A DNA stretch of 12,358 bases, taken from contig WGBH01000010.1 of the NCBI GenBank assembly GCA_015494435.1, positions 1 to 12,358 of the forward strand, in the 5' to 3' direction. Positions 1-6,796 of the stretch are shown here, piece by piece. Below the pieces are notes generated by a model, which saw nothing but the letters and a program-made list of their open reading frames with translations, had not been told where the DNA came from and made no database searches. This DNA comes from Thiotrichaceae bacterium (lineage in GTDB: Bacteria; Pseudomonadota; Gammaproteobacteria; Thiotrichales; Thiotrichaceae). The translations under genes and the position numbers were made by a program. Positions within the stretch are counted from its first letter, which is position 1. Each line of letters begins with the position of its first letter.

Positions 1-2
1 AA

Positions 3-395
3 ATAGAACAACAATCTGTAGCAGAATTAATGGCGGGGAGTTTCAATACACATACATTTTATGTTGCTAATAAGGCGGATACCGTCGCTAATACGGGTGA
101 TTTTGAGCTGATTCCATACTTTACAGCCCCTATATTGAAAAATATGATTTTGGAAAGAAAAAACAGTCATCTAAATAAAATATTAAAGTTAAATGTTGAA
201 GCTGATAAAGGGCCAAAAGGTTTGTTGCAATTTGAAATGACTCCTCTTCGAATAAAGCTTATAGAACTCATAGATGGAAAAAAAAGCATAAATAAAATAT
301 TTAGTCTAATAGATATGGATAATAAAGAATTATTAAAAACGTTTGATCCCATTTATATGATGTTCCATAACTTTGATTTGATGTTATTAAAATAA
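3..395 (+). CDS. 3' end of an unidentified protein, possibly a methyltransferase-like tail (partial)
   Basis: The reading frame is open from the first bases of the window, so the ATG at 30 is probably internal and only the last 130 or so residues of a longer protein are visible. The fragment has no membrane segment. It contains NTHTFYVANKAD near the start and TPLRIKLIELIDGKKSI about 50 residues before the end. The pattern 'TPL..kLi.LiDGk.si..i' resembles the C-terminal end of some class I SAM-dependent methyltransferases that carry a regulatory domain. That resemblance is from memory and weak. No catalytic SAM motif lies in the visible part, so function is open. The stop is followed by an A-rich 69-bp gap before the ubiX-like gene. 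Codon use is AT-rich like its neighbours. Confidence 0.6.
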   Translation: MEQQSVAELMAGSFNTHTFYVANKADTVANTGDFELIPYFTAPILKNMILERKNSHLNKILKLNVEADKGPKGLLQFEMTPLRIKLIELIDGKKSINKIFSLIDMDNKELLKTFDPIYMMFHNFDLMLLK

Positions 396-464
396 AAAAA
401 ATTCCCAAAGATTTTAACAACCTATGAAATGCAAGAAAGATTTATAACAAAGTACTTATAAAAA

Positions 465-1079
465 ATGACGAAACATAAAATGCTAACGATAACCCTCATT
501 ATGACAGGTGCATCAGGTGCTGTGTATGGTTTGCGTTTATTAGAAGAATTAGTCAAAGCGGAGTGTCAAATTTATTTATTACTCTCACGTCCAGCACATA
601 TTGTTATTAAAATGGAAACTGAGTTAGAGCTTCCTGTGCGTGCATCTGATGTTGCCTTATTTTTTACTCAAAAATACCATGCTAAGACAGGTCAAATCAA
701 AGTGTTTGAAAAGGAGCAATGGTTAGCACCCATTGCAAGTGGTAGCGGTGTGGCAGATGTAACGGTTGTTTGCCCTTGTACCACAGGAACATTATCTGCG
801 ATTGCGGTTGGAAGTAGTAAAAACTTACTAGAACGTGCAGTCGATGTGGCTTTAAAAGAACGTAAAAAATTAATTTTAGTAGTGCGAGAAACGCCTTTTT
901 CAGAAATTCATTTAGAAAATATGTTAAAGCTAACTCGCATGGGGACAATCATTATGCCTGCTAATCCTGGTTTTTATTTTAAACCGCAATCAGTAAATGA
1001 TCTGGTTGATTTTATGGTAGCGAGACTATTAGATCATATCGGTGTTCAGAGTGAATTGCAGATACAATGGGGGGGATAG
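465..1079 (+). CDS. ubiX: UbiX-type flavin prenyltransferase
   Basis: Predicted to join dimethylallyl phosphate to reduced FMN, making the prenylated flavin used by UbiD-type decarboxylases, for example in ubiquinone synthesis. It acts in the cytoplasm as a dodecamer in known members. At 204 residues it is slightly longer than E. coli UbiX (189). Visible family motifs are TGASGAVYG (residues 14-22), the CPCT flavin-binding segment (103-106), GSSKNLLERA.D (116-127), RETP (141-144) and PANPGFY (165-171). The start at 465 has a poor ribosome binding site, and Met6 at 480 is an alternative; TGASG lies close behind both. No ubiD is in the window, so the partner is encoded elsewhere. A 287-bp gap separates it from the thioredoxin gene, so it is probably its own transcript or the end of an upstream one. 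Confidence 0.93.
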   Translation: MTKHKMLTITLIMTGASGAVYGLRLLEELVKAECQIYLLLSRPAHIVIKMETELELPVRASDVALFFTQKYHAKTGQIKVFEKEQWLAPIASGSGVADVTVVCPCTTGTLSAIAVGSSKNLLERAVDVALKERKKLILVVRETPFSEIHLENMLKLTRMGTIIMPANPGFYFKPQSVNDLVDFMVARLLDHIGVQSELQIQWGG

Positions 1080-1366
1080 TGGATATTCCAAACAGAAATA
1101 AAAATCCTACATGATTTCGGTAATTTAATGACTTGACACTTCCTAGAATAAAAAATTAGCCTCCATTAGCGATTGTTTTTTAGACTTCGCTTGTAATTGC
1201 ATAAGCCACACCTTATATTCTCCTACCTACTTTCATCGCTTTTGTGATTAAGCATTAGCAGTGAGAAATTTACGGTTATTAATTTAAGATAAGATGGTAT
1301 AGAAATTTAGCCCGTTTTGACTTGCATTAGTCGCCAAATTTATCCCAATAAAAAAAGGAATACGCA
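1080..1366. other. Intergenic region between ubiX and the thioredoxin gene
   Basis: I see no convincing gene or strong hairpin here. There is a TTGACA at 1133-1138 without a good -10 at 16-18 bp, a TATAGA at 1298-1303 without a good -35, and a TTGACT at 1317-1322 followed by a poor -10. The thioredoxin promoter is probably in the last 100 bases but cannot be fixed by eye. Confidence 0.4.
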
Positions 1367-1738
1367 GTGGCAACAATAAATATTACAGCAAATACATTTG
1401 AAGACATTATTACTAAAAATAACATTGTTATTGTCGATTTTTGGGCAGAGTGGTGTGGTCCTTGTCAGTCTTTTGCCCCTATTTATGAGCAAGTATCAGA
1501 GCAAGAAGAGTATAAAGATATTGTCTTTGGAAAAATTGATACAGAATCTGAACAAGAGCTAGGAGCGCACTTTCAAATTCGTTCTATTCCCACATTAATG
1601 ATTTTCCGTGAGCAGGTGGTGTTGTTCTCTCAGCCTGGCATGATGAATGCTTCTCAATTAGCCGATGTCATTACTAAAGTACGTGAATTGGATATGAAAC
1701 AAGTCCATGCAGAAATAGAAAAAGCAGCAAAATCATAA
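1367..1738 (+). CDS. Thioredoxin
   Basis: A small cytoplasmic dithiol-disulfide oxidoreductase of 123 residues, in effect one thioredoxin fold plus a short charged C-terminal helix. The redox motif WCGPC puts the active cysteines at Cys30 and Cys33, in the context DFWAEWCGPC. The cis-proline that faces them is Pro75 in RSIPT. The start is GTG at 1367, supported by AAGGA at 1355-1359 seven bases upstream; no ATG fits the fold's N-terminus as well. It is a diverged relative of TrxA rather than an obvious orthologue: the stretch FGKIDTESEQELGAHFQIRSIPT and the LFSQPG segment are typical of a second proteobacterial thioredoxin group, so I give no symbol. accA follows 46 bp later in the same direction, with no terminator seen between them, so the two may share a transcript. 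Confidence 0.93.
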   Translation: MATINITANTFEDIITKNNIVIVDFWAEWCGPCQSFAPIYEQVSEQEEYKDIVFGKIDTESEQELGAHFQIRSIPTLMIFREQVVLFSQPGMMNASQLADVITKVRELDMKQVHAEIEKAAKS

Positions 1739-1784
1739 TTTTTGTTGCTATTGATAAACCATCTAACTAATTTTAAGGTCTTTT

Positions 1785-2735
1785 ATGAGTGCTGATTTTT
1801 TGGATTTTGAGCAGCCGATTGCTGAGTTAGAAGCAAAAATTGATGAGTTACGTTATGTTAGTAGTTCAGAGGTGAATCTGAGTGAAGAAGTTAAGCGACT
1901 TGAAGAAAAAGCAAAGACCTTAACTAAAAATGTTTTTAGTAAATTAACCTCTAAACAGATAGGTCAGCTCGCTCGACATCCATTACGCCCTTATACCTTT
2001 GATTTGATTGAGCTATTGTGTAGTAACTTTCAAGAATTGCATGGTGATCGTCATTACGGTGATGATCAAGCTATTGTCGGTGGTATTGCACGTTTTGATG
2101 ATCAGCCCATTATGATTATTGGACATCAAAAAGGGCGTGATACAAAAGAAAATATTCGGCGTAATTTTGGAATGCCACGTCCTGAAGGTTATCGTAAAGC
2201 ATTGCGCTTAATGAAGCTGGCAGAAAAATTTCATATTCCTGTGATTACCTTTATTGATACACCAGGCGCCTATCCAGGTGTCGGGGCAGAAGAGCGCGGT
2301 CAAAGCGAAGCGATTGCGCGTAATTTATTTGAAATGGCAAAATTGCGCACCCCTATTATTGCCACGGTAGTAGGTGAGGGTGGCTCAGGCGGAGCATTAG
2401 CAATAGGTGTTGCAGATAAAGTGATGATGCTGGAATACAGCACTTACTCTGTTATCTCACCTGAAGGTTGTGCCTCTATTTTATGGAAAGATGCCGATAA
2501 AGCGGATGAAGCTGCCGAAGCGTTAGGGATTACCTCAGAAATTTTAAGTCAGCATGGTTTAATTGATCGTATTATTCCTGAGCCATTAGGCGGGGCGCAT
2601 CGAGATTATGATAAGCTTGCAGACGCATTGCGTGAAGCATTACAAACCAGTTTGCGTGAAGTACGTGCCTTAAGTATCGATAAGTTACTTGAAAAACGTT
2701 ACAACAAACTAATGGCATTAGGTAAGTTTGAATAA
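1785..2735 (+). CDS. accA: Acetyl-CoA carboxylase carboxyltransferase subunit alpha
   Basis: Half of the carboxyltransferase (AccA2AccD2) that moves the carboxyl group from carboxybiotin on AccB to acetyl-CoA, giving malonyl-CoA, the feedstock for the FabD gene on the other side of the window. The 316 residues match E. coli AccA (319). An N-terminal helical, coiled-coil-like segment (about 10-55) is followed by the crotonase-type carboxyltransferase fold. Clear motifs are HGDRHYGDD (86-94), GHQKGRDTKEN (113-123), GAYPGVGAEERGQSEAIA (161-178) and GEGGSGGALAIG (197-208), whose backbone amides form the oxyanion pocket in known structures. AAGG at 1775-1778 sits 6 bp before the ATG. accB, accC and accD are not in the window, which is normal. 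tilS follows after 57 bp. Confidence 0.98.
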   Translation: MSADFLDFEQPIAELEAKIDELRYVSSSEVNLSEEVKRLEEKAKTLTKNVFSKLTSKQIGQLARHPLRPYTFDLIELLCSNFQELHGDRHYGDDQAIVGGIARFDDQPIMIIGHQKGRDTKENIRRNFGMPRPEGYRKALRLMKLAEKFHIPVITFIDTPGAYPGVGAEERGQSEAIARNLFEMAKLRTPIIATVVGEGGSGGALAIGVADKVMMLEYSTYSVISPEGCASILWKDADKADEAAEALGITSEILSQHGLIDRIIPEPLGGAHRDYDKLADALREALQTSLREVRALSIDKLLEKRYNKLMALGKFE

Positions 2736-2792
2736 TAATTTAATTTGTTTCTTTGTAGACTACTCTAAGGAAATAAACGCACAAACAGTTTT

Positions 2793-4073
2793 ATGCTTAT
2801 TAGCACGGTGAATTTAGTAAAAAAACTTAAATTAATGACTACCTCTAAAAAGCTATTACTCGCCTATAGCGGTGGTCTTGATTCGCATGTTTTATTGCAT
2901 TTATTAGCCCCACTGATTCATTCTTCCCAAGGTTTTCAGTTACGTGCTGTTTATATTGATCACGGCTTGCAAACTATGGCGACACAATGGGCGCAGCATT
3001 GCTTAACTATTTGTAAAGACCTCGCAATTCCTTGTAAGGTTATTTCTTTAAAACTGACTATTCCACAGGGAAAAAGCCTTGAAGCTGTTGCGAGAGAAGC
3101 GCGTTATCATGCCTTTTCTCAGATATTGCAAACAGATGAAATACTACTCACCGCACATCATCAAGACGATCAAGCAGAAACCTTATTAATTCAGCTTTTT
3201 CGAGGCGCAGGTATTAATGGCTTAGCCGCGATGCCAATTATAACCCCCTTTGCCAAGGGGCAACATCTACGCCCATTATTAGAGCAATCACGGCACACAT
3301 TAGAACACTATGCACGCTCTCATCAGTTAAATTTTATCGAAGATCCGAGTAATCAAGATCAAAAGTATGACCGTAATTTCTTTCGTCATACGATTATTCC
3401 CTTATTAAAAAAACGCTGGTCAAGTATGGGAGACGTGCTAACACGCGTTGCGAAACATCAAGCAGATGCAAAAAACTTATTAGCAGAATATCTTGAACAA
3501 GATCTACCCTTACTAGTCGGTAGGCGTGAAGGAACACTGTCGGTTAAAAAACTTAAAACATTATCAAAAGTAAGATGCCATGCTGTTATACGCTATTTTT
3601 TAGAGAAAAAAGGCTTTCTAGCTCCATCGACAAAAAAACTGCATCATATTATTTCGGATGTATTAAATGCAAGGCAAGATGCAATACCCTGTGTCAGCTG
3701 GCAAGGGGTAGAGGTGCGTCGCTATCAAGATGATTTATATGCACTACCACCTCTTTTGGTCCATAATGAACAACAAATTATTCGATGGAATATTAATCAA
3801 TCTTTGCAAATACCTTCGCTAAATAGGATATTGAAATTTGAGCAATTAGAAGAAATCAATCACTTGCTACTGAAAAAAAATCAGACGGTGGAAGTTCGTT
3901 TTCGACAGGGTGGAGAAAAAATCTATCAAGCTCACAGGAATTGTACGCAGAGCTTGAAAAAAATATTTCAGGAAAGGCATATTCCACCGTGGGAACGAAA
4001 TCGTACTCCATTAATTTATATTGATAATATTTTAGTGTTAATACTATGGGATAATAAAGGGGTAAAAAATTGA
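2793..4073 (+). CDS. tilS: tRNA(Ile)-lysidine synthetase
   Basis: Attaches lysine to C34 of the CAU-anticodon isoleucine tRNA, changing its decoding from AUG to AUA; essential where AUA is read this way. An N-terminal PP-loop ATPase domain has SGGLDS (26-31), EARY (102-105), AHHQDDQAET (121-130), EDPSN (183-187) and RNFFR (194-198). A middle region (about 250-325) and a C-terminal TilS domain (about 360-420, with VEVRFRQGGEKI) complete the usual E. coli-like layout; length 426 against 432. The start is uncertain: the only good ribosome binding site, AAGGAA at 2767-2772, is 20 bp before the ATG at 2793, and no start codon lies between. GTG at 2808 would still leave 20 residues before the PP-loop. 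The stop overlaps the next start by 4 bp. Confidence 0.96.
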   Translation: MLISTVNLVKKLKLMTTSKKLLLAYSGGLDSHVLLHLLAPLIHSSQGFQLRAVYIDHGLQTMATQWAQHCLTICKDLAIPCKVISLKLTIPQGKSLEAVAREARYHAFSQILQTDEILLTAHHQDDQAETLLIQLFRGAGINGLAAMPIITPFAKGQHLRPLLEQSRHTLEHYARSHQLNFIEDPSNQDQKYDRNFFRHTIIPLLKKRWSSMGDVLTRVAKHQADAKNLLAEYLEQDLPLLVGRREGTLSVKKLKTLSKVRCHAVIRYFLEKKGFLAPSTKKLHHIISDVLNARQDAIPCVSWQGVEVRRYQDDLYALPPLLVHNEQQIIRWNINQSLQIPSLNRILKFEQLEEINHLLLKKNQTVEVRFRQGGEKIYQAHRNCTQSLKKIFQERHIPPWERNRTPLIYIDNILVLILWDNKGVKN

Positions 4074-4606
4074 AATTATTAGAAGGGTTGTTTGAAAACT
4101 TTTTATGGAAAAGTCGTTTAATGGTGCTTGCAGCGGTACTAGTGAGTTTGATCTCTGCCGCAGCAGTTTTGTATATGTCCAGCGTTGATGCATGGATTAT
4201 GGTGAGTCATTTAGGTGAATATATATCCTCATCACTCTCAACAGAAGAACGATTCATATTAAGAGCAGAGACAATAAAACACGTTGTAGAAATTATTGAT
4301 GGCTATCTATTAGCAACGGTATTGCTTATTTTTGCATTGGGTTTGTATGAGCTTTTTATCAGCAAAATAGATATTGCAGAAAACAGCGAAGGAGCCTCTA
4401 AAATACTGATTATAAATAATTTAGATGACCTTAAAAATCGTTTGTCTAAAGTGATTTTAATGATTTTAATTGTGCGATACTTTGAACATGCACTTAATAT
4501 GAAATTTGAAACGCCTCTTGATCTACTCTATTTTGCAGGAGGGATTGCCTTTCTTGGATTGGCGCTTTACTTAACCCATAGTAGCGGTGATAATAAAGGG
4601 CATTAG
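4070..4606 (+). CDS. UPF0114 (YqhA-family) inner-membrane protein
   Basis: A 178-residue protein with four likely membrane segments (about 16-37, 79-98, 126-140 and 150-169), matching the UPF0114 layout. The family signature is clear in YELFISKIDIAENSE (93-107) followed by LDDLKNRLSKVILMILIVRYFEHAL (118-142). Its biochemical role is unknown in the family. The start is TTG at 4070, sharing bases with the tilS TGA (4071-4073), with AGGGG at 4058-4062 eight bases upstream; this arrangement predicts translational coupling to tilS. I see no functional link with tRNA modification beyond co-transcription. The gene ends the + strand block, and what follows is 263 bp of AT-rich intergenic DNA. Confidence 0.9.
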   Translation: MKLLEGLFENFLWKSRLMVLAAVLVSLISAAAVLYMSSVDAWIMVSHLGEYISSSLSTEERFILRAETIKHVVEIIDGYLLATVLLIFALGLYELFISKIDIAENSEGASKILIINNLDDLKNRLSKVILMILIVRYFEHALNMKFETPLDLLYFAGGIAFLGLALYLTHSSGDNKGH

Positions 4607-4869
4607 CAGAAAATTTATATGATGACTAGGTTCATTTTGAAGCATAAAAATGGAATGGATTCCCTATAATTTGTTGTATTTTTAGTCACTTAATTATTCA
4701 TTTCTTATAAAAACGAGTAAGATAAACCAGCACAAATGGAACTAAAAAACAAAGCACTAGTCTATAAACAGCATGATGCTTCTAGGGATAGAGTATCTTA
4801 AATAATAGTAAAAATAATAAAACTCCCCCTTTTTTTGATGATGGAAAGGGGGAATACTTCTTTTATAGC
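4607..4869. other. Intergenic region between two convergent genes
   Basis: Convergent spacer between the YqhA-family gene and the CbiM-like gene. It holds the strong hairpin at 4824-4853 listed separately. A weak dyad, GGAAT..ATTCC near 4652-4663, followed by a T-rich stretch, could help end the + strand transcript but its stem is only 5 bp. No gene seen. Confidence 0.5.
4824..4853 (-). terminator. Intrinsic terminator of the CbiM-like gene
   Basis: A perfect 9-bp stem (TCCCCCTTT at 4824-4832 with AAAGGGGGA at 4845-4853) and a 12-nt loop, 16 bp beyond the stop of the - strand gene. Read on the - strand the stem is followed by GTTTTATTATTTTTA, a good U-run. On the + strand the following bases are only moderately T-rich, so it mainly serves the - strand but may also stop + strand readthrough. 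Confidence 0.8.
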
Positions 4870-5541
4870 TTAGTGATATAAACGTGTTGTTACTAATGGG
4901 CTGTTCTTCATATTTGATAAAACTTTCGCACTTGCTAACACCACAAGATCAATCAAAGGCTCTAAAATAACAACACTCATATAGGCTGCTGCAAAAGTTG
5001 CAACAGAGATGAGATTTTCGCTTGTAAAGCCTTGTCCGTAGATTGCCCAAAAAACAACCCATGTTACGATGCCACCTTGATAAGCAAGTGATAATTTTAA
5101 AACTTGTGAATAGGCAAGGTCTGTATAAGCCATATTTTGTGGGATAATCTTCTTTGCTAATGTTGCCATAACAAATAAAGGGACTAATAAGGTAGTGACA
5201 TTCACGCTATAATTGGGAAGATCAAAGGGTGCAAAGAAAAGTCCTTGCAGTAATAAGCCCATCATTAATGCAATACCCGTCGGTACTAATCCAAATAATA
5301 AAAACAGTGTAGAGCCTAAAATCAAATGAACCTCAGAGACGCCAACGGGATAATGAGGGAAGACTTCAAAAAATATTAAGACTAACAAACTGGCAAGCAA
5401 ACTGCGTAAGCCCAGAGATAACCAGCCTTTTTCTTGAGATGCAGCCCAGACTTGTTTTGCTAAATAACCAAAAGATGCGATGGCTGTGCCATAGCTTAAA
5501 ATCATTTTAGCTCCTTGTACTACGCCAACTTCAATATGCAT
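4870..5541 (-). CDS. CbiM-like energy-coupling-factor transporter permease (orphan)
   Basis: A 223-residue integral membrane protein with about six hydrophobic segments (about 11-32, 43-61, 71-87, 88-104, 114-132, 148-170, then 177-205). It resembles CbiM/NikM, the substrate-binding subunit of cobalt and nickel ECF transporters. In NikM structures the metal is held by the N-terminal Met-His and a second histidine in the HLLG segment; here His2 (MHIEVG) and His72 (VSEVHLILG) are both kept. The usual MHIPDG continuation is changed to MHIEVG. No cbiN, cbiQ or cbiO ATPase gene is adjacent, so it either borrows an energising module or works differently. The start is fixed by the required MHI N-terminus, and AGGAA lies 8 bp upstream. 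Metal identity cannot be read from sequence. A terminator follows. Confidence 0.8.
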   Translation of the reverse strand: MHIEVGVVQGAKMILSYGTAIASFGYLAKQVWAASQEKGWLSLGLRSLLASLLVLIFFEVFPHYPVGVSEVHLILGSTLFLLFGLVPTGIALMMGLLLQGLFFAPFDLPNYSVNVTTLLVPLFVMATLAKKIIPQNMAYTDLAYSQVLKLSLAYQGGIVTWVVFWAIYGQGFTSENLISVATFAAAYMSVVILEPLIDLVVLASAKVLSNMKNSPLVTTRLYH

Positions 5542-5552
5542 AAAACTAATTC

Positions 5553-5690
5553 CTATAAAATTACACTATTTCCCGTTTCACCGCTCACTTCTTTAGGATG
5601 TAAGATGGGGGCTACTAACACTAATAATTTTTCACATGCTATCATATGAAGTAATATATTTTTACATAAATTATGAGAAATATATAACAT
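5553..5690 (-). CDS. Possible small ORF ahead of the CbiM-like gene (doubtful)
   Basis: A 45-codon frame from ATG at 5690, with an internal ATG at 5645, ending in TAG 11 bp before the CbiM-like start. The last part reads KLLVLVAPILHPKEVSGETG, a hydrophobic stretch followed by a polar tail. Neither ATG has a visible ribosome binding site, and the surrounding DNA is very AT-rich, so chance is quite possible. If real it would be translated just upstream of, and perhaps coupled to, the permease. I do not recognise the sequence and assign no function. Confidence 0.2.
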   Translation of the reverse strand: MLYISHNLCKNILLHMIACEKLLVLVAPILHPKEVSGETGNSVIL

Positions 5691-5810
5691 GATAATTGAG
5701 AATATATTGCGTGAATAATCATGCCCTTTATCGTCAAATATAAGCTTTCAGTCATTGGATATGCAACTAAAACCATTTTTTCAAAGCGGTATATTCTATA
5801 TTACGGAACC

Positions 5811-5833
5811 ATGATTGAGAGGTTCTCAATCAT
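5811..5833. repeat. Perfect 10-bp inverted repeat with 3-nt loop
   Basis: ATGATTGAGA (5811-5820), loop GGT, then TCTCAATCAT (5824-5833). There is no T-run on either side, so it is not an intrinsic terminator. A shorter dyad with the same core AGAGGTTCT lies at 5840-5848. Both sit at the border of the GC-richer patch, so an operator, RNA structure or mobile-element end are all possible. Confidence 0.6.
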
Positions 5834-5876
5834 TGCGCTAGAGGTTCTAACTTGCATTGTGCTTTGGGTATGATGA

Positions 5877-6033
5877 AGCCTCACAAATGGACTCAAATGC
5901 CTGTTGTTCTTTAGGAGTAAATGGGTAGGCGATCAGTTTTATCACATCAGTGGAGAGATTTCTCATGCAGGCATAAATGCTGCACATAATGTCCTGGCAG
6001 TGATGGGGTATTATCTGCCTCGGAGGAGTTAGC
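5877..6033 (+). pseudogene. Possible remnant of a TnpB/OrfB-type transposase 3' end
   Basis: The short open frame from 5877 to the TAG at 6030-6032 encodes HAGINAAHNVLAV at 5964-6002. This resembles the tail of TnpB/OrfB (IS200/IS605-group) proteins, usually of the form HADINAARNILA, where the Asp is catalytic; here it is Gly. One frame over, 6016-6033 reads CLGGVS, near where such proteins often have a CGG-like end, which would fit a frameshift. No zinc-ribbon cysteine pairs or RuvC motifs are visible upstream, and no full element is present. The higher GC of this patch fits foreign origin. The match is about a dozen residues, so chance is not excluded. Confidence 0.22.
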
Positions 6034-6163
6034 TTTGCTATGTGTATATAGTCGAGTGACCGCCCCTTCAGGACTCCAGTTACGCGCTAGTCATAGATAT
6101 TAATGGAGAGCGAATCAACCTAATCGATTTGTATGCGATAGTATATGATTTTTAGAAGCGGAG

Positions 6164-6796
6164 TTAGGAACGTCTATTATTTAAAATAACATTGAATGTT
6201 TTGCTAAGCTGTTGCTGAACCTGTGACAGATCATATTGAGCATTAATAATACGATAACGACTAGGATATTGTTCTGCCATTTGCAAGTATTTTGCACGTA
6301 TTCGATTAAAAAAGTCGATATTTTCCTGTTCAAAGCGATCTGTTTCTCCTCTATTTTTTGCACGATTCAAACCTGTTTCAGCATCTACATCAAATAAAAA
6401 AGTATAGTCAGGTCGGCACTCCCCTTGTACCCAGTTTTCTAAAGTAGCAATGCGATCTATTGGAATACCTCGTCCTCCCCCCTGATAGGCATAACTAGCA
6501 TCGGTAAAACGATCACATAATACCCACATCCCTTGTTTTAACGCAGGTAAAATTTTCCTTTGTAAATGTTCTGCTCTAGCTGCAAACATCAATAATAATT
6601 CTGTATCTTGATGCATGGAAGGGAGTTTTTTCGAGAGTAAAATCTCACGAATAGCCTCACTAATTTCTGTCCCACCTGGCTCACGGGTTACTAATATTGG
6701 CACACCTTTTTGCTGGAGTTGTTGGGCAATAAACTGCATATTAGTCGTTTTTCCACCGCCTTCAACCCCCTCAAAACTTATAAAAACACCCGACAT
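6164..6796 (-). CDS. tmk: Thymidylate kinase
   Basis: Phosphorylates dTMP to dTDP with ATP in the cytoplasm, an essential step of dTTP supply. The 210 residues are typical (E. coli 213). Visible motifs are the P-loop GVEGGGKT (10-17), REPGGT (38-43), the DRF substrate loop in LCDRFTDASYAYQGGGRG (93-110), and an arginine-bearing LID segment around RAKNRGETDRFE (145-156), as in bacterial-type enzymes. The P-loop has Gly where many relatives have Ala (GaGKT), a tolerated change. Its ATG shares one base with the mltG stop (TAATG), so translation is coupled. It is the last gene of the fab operon here. holB, which follows tmk in many gammaproteobacteria, is not directly downstream, and I see no clear terminator. 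Confidence 0.98.
   Translation of the reverse strand: MSGVFISFEGVEGGGKTTNMQFIAQQLQQKGVPILVTREPGGTEISEAIREILLSKKLPSMHQDTELLLMFAARAEHLQRKILPALKQGMWVLCDRFTDASYAYQGGGRGIPIDRIATLENWVQGECRPDYTFLFDVDAETGLNRAKNRGETDRFEQENIDFFNRIRAKYLQMAEQYPSRYRIINAQYDLSQVQQQLSKTFNVILNNRRS

Larger units (their letters stand above)
5542..6163. other. 622-bp region without a confident gene
   Basis: Between the CbiM-like gene and the tmk stop. Two parts differ in composition: 5641-5700 has 10 G or C in 60, while 5941-6120 has 84 in 180. The AT-rich half should hold the promoter and leader of the CbiM-like gene; one candidate on the - strand is TTGCAT (near 5763) with TTATAT 17 bp on. It also holds a possible small ORF. 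The GC-richer half holds dyads, a TnpB-like scrap and an unrecognised 46-codon - strand ORF (5847-5987) with AGGA 5 bp before its ATG. No tRNA or known riboswitch was recognised. Confidence 0.5.

Noticed and set aside
1133..1161. TTGACA as promoter -35 behind ubiX
   Set aside because: No acceptable -10 follows at 16-18 bp, and the position is over 200 bp from the next start.
4652..4680. Terminator for the tilS/YqhA-family transcript
   Set aside because: The stem GGAAT/ATTCC has only 5 bp with a 2-nt loop, and the T-rich stretch is broken. It is too weak to call.
5542..5760. Cobalamin or other known riboswitch ahead of the CbiM-like gene
   Set aside because: GGTGAAACGGGAA on the - strand recalls parts of the cobalamin box, but the order of the elements is wrong and the other conserved blocks are missing. 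A covariance-model search would decide.
5847..5987. 46-codon - strand ORF with AGGA just upstream
   Set aside because: It overlaps the TnpB-like scrap on the other strand, is short, and I recognise nothing in it. I mention it only in the region entry.
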